The translations under genes were made by a program, and so were the position numbers. Source: Pseudomonas fluorescens (lineage in GTDB: Bacteria > Pseudomonadota > Gammaproteobacteria > Pseudomonadales > Pseudomonadaceae). From it: a stretch of DNA of 64,000 bases. Position 1 is the first letter of the stretch; each line of letters starts with the position of its first letter. The notes below the pieces were generated by a model. The model was not told where the DNA came from. It searched no databases and worked only from the letters and a program-made list of their open reading frames with translations. Below are positions 8,719 through 17,323 of the stretch, piece by piece. The DNA is taken from assembly GCF_002022275.1 (NCBI RefSeq), contig NZ_MSDF01000062.1, forward strand, positions 62,001-126,000. Reading direction: 5' to 3'.

Positions 8719-9072
8719 ATGACGACACCCCCGATTCTCATACCCGAAACTCCCGACAACGATGAACTGCACGGCATGCGCAACAGCGGCGCAGCCCAGC
8801 GTGCGCTGGACTATTACTTGAAAGAAGATATGTCGGCATCAGTCCCGGACGGGACGTTGTTCGCCATCAAACCCGGCATCAGCCAGGAAGAAGCGCTGGT
8901 GCACGCTTCGGACCTGTTGCGCAGCGCTGCTGCCACGGCCTATGAATCGGCGAGCAGCCATCAGGGCAATCATCGCGACCTGGCGTTTTCAGTGGTGTAT
9001 TTGATTGATATGGCGAAGGCGATGGTCGAGCGATCATTGCAGGCGCCCGCCTCTGCTCAGGCAAACGCATAA
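8719..9072 (+). CDS. DUF6124 (formerly DUF3077) family protein
   Basis: This acidic 117-residue protein has no signal peptide or membrane segment. The C-terminal part has the family pattern: a helix with EEALVHASDLLRSAAATAYE, followed by RDLAFSVVYLIDMAKAMVE near residues 93-111. Such proteins are abundant in Pseudomonas and have no established function. The gene is divergent from an S24-like repressor, with which it shares putative operators, and is followed after 76 bp by the prrF RNA. Ribosome site is weak. Function unknown. Confidence 0.82.
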   Translation: MTTPPILIPETPDNDELHGMRNSGAAQRALDYYLKEDMSASVPDGTLFAIKPGISQEEALVHASDLLRSAAATAYESASSHQGNHRDLAFSVVYLIDMAKAMVERSLQAPASAQANA

Positions 9073-9114
9073 CGGACGCGAAGAAAAATATTTCTATCTC
9101 ATGGATAAAAACAT

Positions 9115-9143
9115 TTGACTTGCAAATGATAATGATTATTATT
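9115..9143 (+). promoter_or_regulatory. Fur-controlled promoter of prrF
   Basis: A TTGACT -35 (9115-9120) and TATTAT -10 (9137-9142) are 16 bp apart and overlap AATGATAATGATTATTATT (9125-9143), a strong match to the Fur box. Iron-replete Fur would block transcription. Confidence 0.87.
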
Positions 9144-9148
9144 GGACC

Positions 9149-9264
9149 CAGCTGATCGCGAGATCAGTCGATAGACCAAGGGACCTTAGGTCGGACTCTT
9201 GGAATATCTCCTCATCAGGCTAATCACGGTTTTTGACCCGGCTCTTTGGCCGGGTCTTTTTTTT
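9149..9264 (+). ncRNA. prrF: PrrF iron-responsive small RNA
   Basis: A transcript of about 115 nt starts just after a Fur-box promoter and ends in a hairpin (GACCCGGC, loop, GCCGGGTC) plus a run of eight T. The central stretch around 9206-9232, including CTCCTCATCAGGCTAATCAC, is the conserved target-pairing core of PrrF RNAs. These repress non-essential iron proteins when iron is scarce, for example sodB and TCA-cycle enzymes. Only one copy is here; in the fluorescens group prrF1 and prrF2 are usually unlinked, so which copy this is cannot be told. Confidence 0.92.
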
Positions 9265-9536
9265 GCCAGTTTCCCTGGCTTGGCTTCAGGCTAATGAAGA
9301 CTGTGTGTTGCTTGATGGCGCGCATGGTAGCAAAAGCGCATCGCCAAAAGAAAGCCAAACGAGCGCTCTAGCCCGGATCTTTGCGAAATAGCGCTTGAGA
9401 ATCAATCTCATAGATTCTAAGCTGCCATCGCGTCAAGGATGACGCCCCCTCCCCCCTGCAACAATTTTGCATCAAGATTTTGCCTGACTCCTGTGTAATA
9501 TATCCGCCACAACACTCATATTCAGGCAACCAGACT
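9265..9536. other. Intergenic stretch without a recognisable gene
   Basis: About 270 bp between prrF and the carboxypeptidase gene. A short reverse-strand frame (9368-9640) overlaps the carboxypeptidase start and has no ribosome site or family resemblance. I see no repeat or structured RNA here. Confidence 0.5.
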
Positions 9537-10688
9537 ATGACCGTGGCCTTGACCTCCATCAAGATCAGCACCGACTTCGACAGCGGCAACATCCAGGTCC
9601 TGGATGCCAGCGACGCGTACCAATTGCTGCTGGCAATCAAACCCGATACTCGCAGCCCTCATTTTCAATGGTTCCACTTCAAGGCCGAAGGCATGCACGT
9701 GGGCCACACCCACAGCTTCCGCCTGAGTAATGCGAGCCAGTCCTCCTATAAAAATGCCTGGAGCGGCTACAACGCGGTGGCGTCCTACGACCATATCAAC
9801 TGGTTCCGAGTGCCCACGCGCTTCGACGGCGAGACGCTGCATATCACACTCGAAACCCGTGAAAAACACGCCTGGTTCGCCTACTTCGAACCCTACAGCC
9901 GTGAACGCCACGACTGGCTGATCGAGCAAGCCTTGAACCGCGCCGGCACCCAATTGCTCGCCACCGGCAAAAGCGCTGAAGGCCGTGACATCCAGTTGCT
10001 GCGTCGCGGCAAAGGTGGCGAGGGCCAACGTAAAGTCTGGATCATTGCCCAGCAGCATCCAGGCGAGCACATGGCCGAGTGGTTTATGGAGGGCATCATC
10101 GAACGCCTGCAACAGGACGGTGACGATGAGCTGAAAAAACTCCTGTCCATCGCCGACCTGTACCTGATCCCCAACATGAACCCGGACGGTACTTTCCACG
10201 GCCACCTGCGCACCAACGCCATGGGCCAGGACCTCAATCGTGCCTGGCAGAACGCCAGCCAGGAAATCAGCCCCGAAGTGCTGTTCGCCCAGGAGCAAAT
10301 GGAGAAATACGGCGTCGACCTGTTCCTCGATATCCATGGCGACGAAGAGATCCCTTACGTATTCACCGCTGGCTGCGAGGGCAACCCGGGCTACACGCCG
10401 CGTCTCGAAGCGCTGGAAAAACACTTCCGCAGTCACTTGAGCGCCTTGACCCGCGACTTCCAGACCACCCACGGCTATACGCGCGACCTGCCGGGTGAAG
10501 CCAACATGACCCTGGCCTGCAATGCCGTCGGTGAGAAATACGACTGCCTGTCGTTGACCCTCGAGATGCCCTTCAAGGACAACGACGACGCGCCCAACCC
10601 GAAAACCGGTTGGTCCGGTGAGCGCTCCAGACAGTTGGGCAAGGACGTGTTGAGCAGTGTGGCGGATATCGTCAGCGCCTTGCGCTAA
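9537..10688 (+). CDS. M14-family zinc carboxypeptidase (cytosolic carboxypeptidase-like)
   Basis: The 383-residue protein lacks a signal peptide, so it should act in the cytoplasm. An N-terminal beta-rich domain (about residues 1-125) precedes the catalytic domain, as in the AGBL/cytosolic carboxypeptidase branch. Zinc ligands appear as H and E in QQHPGEHMAEW (about residues 178-188) and H in DLFLDIHGDEE (about 267). The general-base glutamate is in LTLEMPF near residue 343. The start at 9537 gives the full N-terminal domain. It would trim C-terminal residues from an unknown peptide or protein. It stands alone, between prrF and a REP pair. Confidence 0.87.
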   Translation: MTVALTSIKISTDFDSGNIQVLDASDAYQLLLAIKPDTRSPHFQWFHFKAEGMHVGHTHSFRLSNASQSSYKNAWSGYNAVASYDHINWFRVPTRFDGETLHITLETREKHAWFAYFEPYSRERHDWLIEQALNRAGTQLLATGKSAEGRDIQLLRRGKGGEGQRKVWIIAQQHPGEHMAEWFMEGIIERLQQDGDDELKKLLSIADLYLIPNMNPDGTFHGHLRTNAMGQDLNRAWQNASQEISPEVLFAQEQMEKYGVDLFLDIHGDEEIPYVFTAGCEGNPGYTPRLEALEKHFRSHLSALTRDFQTTHGYTRDLPGEANMTLACNAVGEKYDCLSLTLEMPFKDNDDAPNPKTGWSGERSRQLGKDVLSSVADIVSALR

Positions 10689-10700
10689 CCCAACGGCCCC

Positions 10701-10833
10701 TGTGGCGAGCGAGCTTGCTCGCGCTGGGGCGCAAAGCGGCCCCTCGTAAGGCACCGCTTTTTCACCTGACACACCGAGCTGTCAGGTATTGGGGCTGCTA
10801 CGCAGCCCAGCGCGAGCAAGCTCGCTCGCCACA
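10701..10833. repeat. REP inverted pair 2 (divergent subfamily)
   Basis: Perfect 27-bp arms (10701-10727 and 10807-10833) have the core GTGGCGAGCGAGCTTGCTC, distinct from the other pairs in the window. The spacer is about 80 bp. It lies between two convergent genes and may also help stop transcription. Confidence 0.9.
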
Positions 10834-10863
10834 AAAGCTGGCTCACCACTCACGCTAACCAGG

Positions 10864-11403
10864 TCAGTCCTCTGTGCCGGTCATGCTTTGCAGCACATCA
10901 TCACGCCGAATAAGCCCGTGGAACAACGCCGCCGCCAGGTGCAACAGCACCGTCAGGAACAACAGGTAGGCGAGGTAACCATGGGCTTTGCGCAATAGCG
11001 CAAACAACGGCGCATTCGCCCCCACCAGCGCCGGCAATTGCACCGAACTGCTGAGCATTACCGGGTCACCCGCCGCCGAAATCATCGCCCAACCCAACAC
11101 TGGCAACACCAGCATCAACGCATAAAGCAGCACATGCGAGGCCTTGGCCGCCAACGCTTGCCAGAGCGGCAGGTCGGCAGGCAATGGCGGTTGGCGAGTG
11201 GAAAACCGCACGATCAGCCGTACAATCACCAACGCCAGAATCGCAATACCCAGCGGCTTGTGCAGGTTAATCAGCCACTCATGGCGTTCCGACACCGATG
11301 CCGCCATGCCCGCGCCGATAAACAGCATGGCGATGATCATCAGCGCCATCAGCCAATGCAGCAGGCGCGCCAGGGGGGCGAAAAACCGTGGTTGAGCATT
11401 CAT
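10864..11403 (-). CDS. Cytochrome b561-family membrane protein
   Basis: The 179-residue protein shows four hydrophobic segments and histidines suited to binding two b haems (RLLHWLMA near residue 15, LINLHKPLG near 47, HGYLAYLLFLTVLLHL near 145-160). It probably passes electrons in the inner membrane. It overlaps the upstream catalase-like gene by 4 bp (ATGA), so the two are co-translated and probably work together, the cytochrome perhaps supplying electrons to the peroxidase. The pair is divergent from an ECF sigma/anti-sigma pair. Confidence 0.87.
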   Translation of the reverse strand: MNAQPRFFAPLARLLHWLMALMIIAMLFIGAGMAASVSERHEWLINLHKPLGIAILALVIVRLIVRFSTRQPPLPADLPLWQALAAKASHVLLYALMLVLPVLGWAMISAAGDPVMLSSSVQLPALVGANAPLFALLRKAHGYLAYLLFLTVLLHLAAALFHGLIRRDDVLQSMTGTED

Positions 11404-12482
11404 GGCTTCGACTCCTGAGGGGCACTGTGCAGCGGGCTGACTTCACCTGCGCGACGCACGTACGAACTGGCATAAGCGGCCGAGCGCGCGGCCAGCAATG
11501 GGTCGTTGGACGCTTCAATGCCGCTGGGCAGAATCAGCGGGTCAAAGTTGATATCGCGGCAGTCGCCATCCGCTTGCGGCTGGCTGCTTTGCAGCACCAG
11601 AGTGCCGGCATTCAGCACCTTGTGCTCACCGGTCCACTGCTTGCTGGCATCGTCAAGCGGGTCCCCGGGGTTGGCCAGGGTCAGGTTCAATTGCCAGCGC
11701 AGCGGTCCTGCCGACAGGCGCTGCACCAGGTCTTTTTCGAGGTAGTCGCTGCCGGACGGCGCCATGTCACCCGCCGCGTCCTTGCTCTGCGGGACGACAC
11801 CCCAGCGCACGGCCTGACGCTTGCCATCGGCACCCATCAGAAAAAACGCGTTGATGCTGTTATAGGTCTCCGTCGCGTAACTGGCCGAAGGTTTGGCCGT
11901 CTTGACCCACGCCAGAAACTGGGCCGTTTCCGGATGGGAAGCAAAAAACGCCGGCATATTGGCCGGGTTCGGTTTGCCGGTGGCCGGGTCTGGTGCGCCA
12001 GCCTGAAGCAATTGGTAGAACGCCTCAGGCGTGCCCACCGGGAACACGGGCATGCTGTTCATGCCTGTGCGCCACTGCTGGCCGTTGGCCTGACTGAATT
12101 GCAGGGCTAAACTGCGGATCGGCACACTGCTGTCCGGCGCATAAGGGTTGCCGCTGGGCAGGGCAAAACGACCAATGACCGGAGTTTTCGCCTCGCTGAA
12201 TACCTGCGCGCTGGAGTACGCGCGCGCCTCAGGGCTGCTCTCGAAATAACCCGCCACACATACGCCCTTGCCATGGTTACGTCGGAAGCCCGGGTGGATG
12301 CCATTGTTGGTTTCCAGGGCATTGACCAGGGTTTTGGGGCGCAAGCGCTGTGGGTCAAGCGTGCCGTTGACGTAGGCAAATGCCCCGGCAACAACCGCAA
12401 CCACGGCACCGATCCCGGCGAGTCGCGCGATCAGGCTCGCAGTACTCAACCGAGGACGGGGCGGTGATGAGTGATCTACCAT
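11400..12482 (-). CDS. Catalase-family (SrpA-like) peroxidase, membrane-anchored
   Basis: The 360-residue protein resembles small catalase-related haem peroxidases. A single N-terminal hydrophobic segment (about residues 16-40) suggests a periplasmic enzyme held to the membrane. The haem-domain start is visible in HPGFRRNHGKGVCVAGYF near residue 62, where the usual catalase N-terminal histidine motif falls, followed by RFALPSGNPYAPDSS. It would reduce peroxides or organic hydroperoxides. The start has a GGAG ribosome site and lies downstream of a reverse-strand ECF promoter identical in pattern to that of the divergent sigma gene. Confidence 0.85.
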   Translation of the reverse strand: MVDHSSPPRPRLSTASLIARLAGIGAVVAVVAGAFAYVNGTLDPQRLRPKTLVNALETNNGIHPGFRRNHGKGVCVAGYFESSPEARAYSSAQVFSEAKTPVIGRFALPSGNPYAPDSSVPIRSLALQFSQANGQQWRTGMNSMPVFPVGTPEAFYQLLQAGAPDPATGKPNPANMPAFFASHPETAQFLAWVKTAKPSASYATETYNSINAFFLMGADGKRQAVRWGVVPQSKDAAGDMAPSGSDYLEKDLVQRLSAGPLRWQLNLTLANPGDPLDDASKQWTGEHKVLNAGTLVLQSSQPQADGDCRDINFDPLILPSGIEASNDPLLAARSAAYASSYVRRAGEVSPLHSAPQESKP

Positions 12483-12538
12483 GAAGTGACTCCAGGGCCA
12501 GAGGCCTTTGGGGGTGAAACATAAGGTCGGAACATTAA

Positions 12539-12563
12539 GACGAACGCCGATCCGCTCTATTCC
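12539..12563 (-). promoter_or_regulatory. ECF-type promoter of the catalase/cytochrome pair
   Basis: Read on the reverse strand: GGAAT (12563-12559), a 16-bp spacer, then CGTC (12542-12539). The spacing and both elements match the forward promoter of the neighbouring sigma gene. Confidence 0.72.
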
Positions 12564-12591
12564 AGGCCCTTGAGTTTATTTTTCAGGAAAA

Positions 12592-12616
12592 GGAATAACC
12601 TTCAGCGCCGGACGTC
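12592..12616 (+). promoter_or_regulatory. ECF-type promoter of the sigma/anti-sigma pair
   Basis: GGAAT (12592-12596, extended as GGAATAACC), a 16-bp spacer, then CGTC (12613-12616) fit an ECF promoter. This implies positive autoregulation by the downstream sigma factor. Confidence 0.75.
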
Positions 12617-12651
12617 TCTCTAGTCCCAGCGTAGTGACCAGCCAGCCAACC

Positions 12652-13158
12652 ATGCATGAACTCGACGAACAGTTACGTGAACTCATCCCCAGGTTGCGGC
12701 GTTTTGCCGTGTCCCTGACCCGTAACGCCAGCAGCGCCGACGACCTGGTGCAGTCGACCCTGGAACGGGCGATCATCAGTTGGGCCGACAAACGCATCGA
12801 AGGCGACCTGCGCGCCTGGCTGTTCTCGATCCTCTACCGGCAGTTTCTCGATGCCCACCGTCGCAACCGGCGCTACGCACGCATGCTCGAATTCTTTACT
12901 GGCCGTGACGACGCGCAACCCTCGGTGGAGCGCACGGTGATGGCCCAATCGGCCCTGCAAGCCTTTGACCAGCTCAATACCGAACAGCGCGCCCTGCTGC
13001 TCTGGGTCTCGGTCGAGGGCTTGAGCTACAAAGAAGTCGCGGAGATTCTCGACGTGCCTATCGGTACGGTGATGTCACGCCTGTCCCGCGCGCGCCAAGC
13101 CTTGCGTCAACTCAGCGATGGCGAAATTGCCAGCCCTTCCTTGCGGATACTCAAATGA
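12652..13158 (+). CDS. ECF RNA polymerase sigma factor
   Basis: At 168 residues it has the two-domain size of ECF sigma factors. Region 2 runs from about residue 10 to 80 (RFAVSLTRNASSADDLVQSTLERAI), and region 4 from about 105 to 160, with a helix-turn-helix around YKEVAEILDVPIGTVMSRLSRARQ. A GTG six codons upstream is an alternative start; neither has a strong ribosome site. Its stop overlaps the anti-sigma gene as ATGA. The matching divergent promoters suggest its regulon includes itself and the adjacent catalase and cytochrome b561 genes, pointing to an oxidative signal. Confidence 0.92.
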   Translation: MHELDEQLRELIPRLRRFAVSLTRNASSADDLVQSTLERAIISWADKRIEGDLRAWLFSILYRQFLDAHRRNRRYARMLEFFTGRDDAQPSVERTVMAQSALQAFDQLNTEQRALLLWVSVEGLSYKEVAEILDVPIGTVMSRLSRARQALRQLSDGEIASPSLRILK

Positions 13159-13892
13159 TCAGCCTGCCCCCCAGCGAACGCGATTTGCATGCCTACGTCG
13201 ACCACCAACTGCTGGAGAGTGATCGGCGCGTGCTTGAAACCTGGCTGGCCGCCCACCCTGATGTCGCAGCCCAGGTACACGCCTGGCAACAGGATGCACA
13301 CCTGCTGCGGGCATCGTTGAGCGGAGCCTTGCAACACCCGGCCAACCCTGACCTTGACCCGGCGCTGATTCGTCAGCGCATAAAACATCAATCGCGCCGC
13401 CACTTCGCCACGGCGGCCGTACTGCTGCTCGCCGTGAGCCTCGGCGGTTTGGGCGGCTGGCACGCCCGTGAAGCCACCCAGCCGTCGACGCCGCCCATGG
13501 CCGATGCGATGCAAGCGTTCCGCCTGTTTGCCCAGGACGGCATCATGCCTGCCGACTACAACACGCAAGACGGCGGGACCATGCAGGCCTGGCTGGACCG
13601 CTATTTCAACCAGGCCCATCGTCTGCCGGACCTGAGCCAGTCGGGTTTCAAACCGGTCAGCGGGCGCCTGCTCACCACTGAGCAAGGCGCTGCCGCCATG
13701 GTGTTATACGAGGACCCGCAAGGTCGGCGCATCAGCTTCTACATTCGCCCGCCGGGCCCGGAAAACGGCTTTCTGCCCCGTGGCCGTCGCAGCGCTGACG
13801 GGCTACAGGCCGAATACTGGTCGGGCGCGGGCTACAACTATGCGGTGGTCAGCCCGGTGGACCAGCCGACCACGCAGATGCTGAAGTTCTAG
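13155..13892 (+). CDS. Transmembrane anti-sigma factor
   Basis: The 245-residue protein has a short cytoplasmic N-terminal part (LHAYVDHQL near residue 11, the common anti-sigma start). One membrane helix follows (about residues 84-101, AAVLLLAVSLGGLGG), then a periplasmic domain of about 140 residues. The HxxxCxxC zinc motif of many anti-sigma factors is absent, so release of sigma should not depend on zinc-thiol oxidation. Overlap with the sigma gene supports the pairing. The periplasmic domain may sense the inducer. The 3' end overlaps the convergent csuE-like gene by 4 bp. Confidence 0.87.
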   Translation: MISLPPSERDLHAYVDHQLLESDRRVLETWLAAHPDVAAQVHAWQQDAHLLRASLSGALQHPANPDLDPALIRQRIKHQSRRHFATAAVLLLAVSLGGLGGWHAREATQPSTPPMADAMQAFRLFAQDGIMPADYNTQDGGTMQAWLDRYFNQAHRLPDLSQSGFKPVSGRLLTTEQGAAAMVLYEDPQGRRISFYIRPPGPENGFLPRGRRSADGLQAEYWSGAGYNYAVVSPVDQPTTQMLKF

Positions 13893-14866
13893 AACCCCAC
13901 GTCCAGCACCACGTTGTCCAGGTAGGTGCCGCCGGGCGGCGTGGTCTGGTCGGTGTAAACCTTGGCGTTGTAGTTGAACACCTGGCTGCCGGTGCCGAGG
14001 CCATTGCCGGGGTTGACCTCGGCAGTGGAGCTGTCACGCCGCGCTGCACCAACGCTGCCCCAACGTGTGGTACCGGCGCTTTTGAAGATGTCATAGGCCA
14101 GATAATTGGTGCCCGAGATCATGCGCCGACGCCCGCCCACGCTCAGTGGGTTCTGGCCGTCGCTCAGCCCCACGCTGTAGGCGCTGCCTTTGGTGCAACT
14201 GATATTGATGGTCTGGCCGGTGACCGGGGTAAAACCGCTCACCACCGGCGCGCTGCCAAAGCTGATATTCGGCGCGGTGATCTGACAGTCGTTGGTGACG
14301 GTCATGCTGACCGTCAGCGACGACGTGCCGGAACCGATATCGCGCCCCGCGCAGATGCCGCCGATGCCAATCCCCGAGCAGTAGTTCCAGTTCCAGGCAA
14401 TGCTCAACGTTTCCGTGTACAAACCCGCCGCCACGTTACTGCCGGTGATACTGCTCAAATACAGCGGCAAGGTTTTCGCCCCGGGCCCTGACACCAACCC
14501 AAAGCTTTGGGCAATGCCGGTGGCGGAGCCGAAATCAAACTGCGTACCGCGCGTAATCGGGTAACTGGTGGTGTTGTTGCCATACAGCGTGTAGCTGATC
14601 ACATCTCCTGTCGGCCCCACCATTCCGCCTTGGGCCAAGCCTGTCACGGTGGCGTAAAAGTGGTCGCTGGACACCAGCAGCGAAATCAGTGTGGAGGTGC
14701 AGCGCAACCCCGAGTTAGTGGTCGAACTGGCCTGCGCCGCAGTGCGCACCGTCATCGAACTGATCGAGCCGAAACTGGCCGGCGACGTCGTGACCACCGA
14801 GCACACCGCCATCGCCTGGCCCGAAAACAGCAGCCCCACAAGATACAGCCATCCCTTGCCCCTCAC
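13889..14866 (-). CDS. csuE: CsuE-like pilus tip adhesin (two spore-coat-U domains)
   Basis: The 325-residue secreted protein has a signal peptide ending near QAMA|VCSVV. Two spore-coat-U/SCPU-type beta domains follow, roughly residues 22-170 and 175-325. A two-domain subunit at the end of the operon matches the tip adhesin of archaic chaperone-usher pili. I prefer the GTG at 14866 because AAGGAG is seven bases upstream; a GTG two codons earlier sits too close to that site. It is the last gene of the operon, following the usher. Function is by analogy to the Csu pilus of Acinetobacter. Confidence 0.86.
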   Translation of the reverse strand: MRGKGWLYLVGLLFSGQAMAVCSVVTTSPASFGSISSMTVRTAAQASSTTNSGLRCTSTLISLLVSSDHFYATVTGLAQGGMVGPTGDVISYTLYGNNTTSYPITRGTQFDFGSATGIAQSFGLVSGPGAKTLPLYLSSITGSNVAAGLYTETLSIAWNWNYCSGIGIGGICAGRDIGSGTSSLTVSMTVTNDCQITAPNISFGSAPVVSGFTPVTGQTINISCTKGSAYSVGLSDGQNPLSVGGRRRMISGTNYLAYDIFKSAGTTRWGSVGAARRDSSTAEVNPGNGLGTGSQVFNYNAKVYTDQTTPPGGTYLDNVVLDVGF

Positions 14867-14889
14867 CCGCACACTCCTTTTTCAGCCTT

Positions 14890-17268
14890 TCATTGGCACA
14901 CCAATGGCCCGATCAGCGGCACGTCCTGCTGCTGCTCATCAATATCAAACGTCGCCTGGCAAGTACGCCCCTCGCCCAACGTGACCTGCAGCGTGTTGTG
15001 CGCACTGAGGTTTTCCAGATACACCAGGCCATCCCAGCCGACCACGGCCTGGGTGTTGCTCTGCTCGTGGACCACCAGGCTGCCCAGCGGTAATTCCTGA
15101 TGCCCGCTATCCACCAGCGTGATGCTCGCGGCGAGCACCCGGCGCAGCGGAAATTCCAGCAGATAGCCACTGCCACGGCGCACCGACACGCGCTGTTCCA
15201 CGTTCGGGCTCTGCACATTCGGCGGCAGGTTCAACGGATCGATTTCATACTTGGCGCGGTAATACGCACTGCTCCACGGCACCAGCAATTTGCCGTTACG
15301 GTCGGTCTGGCCTACCAACTGGTTTTCATAGCGCACCGGAATGCCGGCGAAGCCCTGAGTACTCACCACCACAAACGCGTCATTGATGCGGTTGGCGGCA
15401 AAGGTGTCGCCCCCCATCCACACCAACGAGCCACTGGCATCCGCCCATCGGGTCTCAGCGCCGCTGCTGCCGTACACGCCAGCCTGCAATTGCACCGATT
15501 GCAGGCGCCAGGTCAGGTCGGCCTGGCGATAGGTCGGGCCGTCGCCCTGGGCATAACCGAGGTTGTAGCCCACCCCGCCGTCACTGGGCACCGCGCTGCT
15601 GTAGTTGACGCGCTGGCGACTGGCGCCGTCCTTGCTGCGCTCGGTGCTCAAGGCCAGGCTACCGTTGATATCGAAGGGGATGACCAACTGCGCCTGCATG
15701 GCCCAGTTGCTGTCGCCGATCTCGCGGTTGGCCGACAGGTAGAAACTGGTGTTGTGCCACAACGGTTTGCTCCAGCTCAGATTGAGCAGGCGCGTACGCG
15801 AATCGTCAGCCGCCTGCACGTCGAAATAGCCGAAGCCCAGGCTGCCGAAGCGCTCAAGGTTGAGGCTCAGCGTCACCTGTTCGCTGCGCTTGCTGAGGCT
15901 GGCGTAAGGCGTATCGACCAGGGTCAGGTCGGCGTATTCGTCGCGCCGCTGCACCCGCTGGTACGACAGGCTGTAACGCGAGCTGTTGTACTGATAGCCC
16001 AGGCTCAGTTGCTGGCCGGTGCGGCCTTCGAACTGGCTTTGACTCACCGCCGTGTTGAGCACACCGAAGTTACCCAGGCGCAGGTTACCGCCCAGACCGC
16101 CCAGGGTCAGGTCACTGGACGCCTCGGCGTGGCTTTCCAGAGTCAGGCTGTCGGAATAACCATAACGGAACGTGCCACTGGCCACGCCTGGCCCGTAACC
16201 AAAGTCGCGCACGGTGTAATCGCGGCGCAAGGTCCCGGCCGCCACCGAGAAATCGCTCAAGCCTTGTTGCAGCAGCGTGCTGGTGACGTAAAACGGTACC
16301 GTTGTCGACACTTGCCGACCCAGCGCGTCAGTGGTCACCACCACCGCTTCACCCGCGCCGTTGATAAACGGGATGTTGGTCAGGGTGTACGGCCCCGGTT
16401 GCAACAGCGCGCTTTCGGATTTGTAACCGTTGATAAACAGGTCCACCGAGGACGGCACTGCCGCCTCACCGGCAAATTGCGGCAAGGGGTAAGTGACCAG
16501 GTCCGGGCGCACCGCAAAGTCCCGTGACAACTGCACACCCCCCAGGCGCACCGAGCTGCTCCAGGGCAATGAGCCGCTGATGACGTCGCCCGCCTCGTAG
16601 GTCAGCAACCGCTCATCATCAGAGAAACGCCAGGTGGTGTCATAACGCCGATAGCCGTTATTGAGCGTGCTGTCGCTGACACCACCGGCCAGGGTCTGGC
16701 GGTATTGCCCGGTGTTGGACAAGGTGCCCCAGTTATCGAAAAGCCGCACTTCGTTCCAGGCGGCTAGGTAGCGGCCGCCGTCATCGGTGTCGTTGAAATA
16801 CACGTCATAGTTGAGCAAGGCGCCGAAGCTGCTCATCGCCTGGGTACGCGGGTAGCTGTTGCGGTTGCCGATGAACTGCTCCTGCAACCACGACGGCGGC
16901 ACATCCAGCAGTAAGCGCTGACCGTTGCTGTCGTAATCGCTATGCAGGCCGGGCACCTTGTCGAGGTCGACGCTGCCGCTCAAGTCGCCGGGCAGTTTCA
17001 TGCCCACGTCCTGCAACGCGCTGGCCGGCACGTAAAGTTGCCCGGCACGCTGATCGACCGCGATGACCCGGCCCGTGTCCATCCTGTTGACCACCAGCTC
17101 CAGAAACAGCTGTGCATCGGCGACAGCCTCCATACTGCCCGGGGGCGGCGGCAGGTCGCCAGCCATACCCGGAAGCGCAATCATTGCGCCCCACAGCCCG
17201 CTCACCACTGCCACCGACGGCCACCTGCAACAAGCCCGACCACGACTCCATGGCGTTGTGTCCTTCAA
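14890..17268 (-). CDS. csuD: Outer-membrane usher, archaic chaperone-usher (CsuD-like)
   Basis: The 792-residue fimbrial usher forms the outer-membrane pore that polymerises subunits delivered by the chaperone. A signal peptide precedes an N-terminal chaperone-binding domain. A long beta-barrel region with many YxxS and aromatic strand endings follows (about residues 140-640), then C-terminal beta-sandwich domains with conserved FPLRR and GWDGLVYLENL. The start appears to be TTG at 17268 with GGAG seven bases upstream; no in-frame ATG is better placed. It lies between chaperone and tip genes, as in csu operons. Confidence 0.9.
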   Translation of the reverse strand: MKDTTPWSRGRACCRWPSVAVVSGLWGAMIALPGMAGDLPPPPGSMEAVADAQLFLELVVNRMDTGRVIAVDQRAGQLYVPASALQDVGMKLPGDLSGSVDLDKVPGLHSDYDSNGQRLLLDVPPSWLQEQFIGNRNSYPRTQAMSSFGALLNYDVYFNDTDDGGRYLAAWNEVRLFDNWGTLSNTGQYRQTLAGGVSDSTLNNGYRRYDTTWRFSDDERLLTYEAGDVISGSLPWSSSVRLGGVQLSRDFAVRPDLVTYPLPQFAGEAAVPSSVDLFINGYKSESALLQPGPYTLTNIPFINGAGEAVVVTTDALGRQVSTTVPFYVTSTLLQQGLSDFSVAAGTLRRDYTVRDFGYGPGVASGTFRYGYSDSLTLESHAEASSDLTLGGLGGNLRLGNFGVLNTAVSQSQFEGRTGQQLSLGYQYNSSRYSLSYQRVQRRDEYADLTLVDTPYASLSKRSEQVTLSLNLERFGSLGFGYFDVQAADDSRTRLLNLSWSKPLWHNTSFYLSANREIGDSNWAMQAQLVIPFDINGSLALSTERSKDGASRQRVNYSSAVPSDGGVGYNLGYAQGDGPTYRQADLTWRLQSVQLQAGVYGSSGAETRWADASGSLVWMGGDTFAANRINDAFVVVSTQGFAGIPVRYENQLVGQTDRNGKLLVPWSSAYYRAKYEIDPLNLPPNVQSPNVEQRVSVRRGSGYLLEFPLRRVLAASITLVDSGHQELPLGSLVVHEQSNTQAVVGWDGLVYLENLSAHNTLQVTLGEGRTCQATFDIDEQQQDVPLIGPLVCQ

Positions 17269-17323
17269 TGGACATCTCCATCCTGTTAAACCCGGGTATC
17301 ACCCCGTCCCGCTGCACACACTG

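Noticed and set aside
7952..9264. Prophage or tailocin control region suggested by the S24 repressor
   Set aside because: No phage structural, lysis or integrase genes lie nearby; flanks are liuD and prrF.
9368..9640. 90-codon reverse frame between prrF and the carboxypeptidase
   Set aside because: It overlaps the carboxypeptidase start, and its sequence is low-complexity without homology features.
15100..16527. 475-codon frame antisense to the usher
   Set aside because: The usher's domain pattern and operon position are decisive; the antisense product has no recognisable motif.
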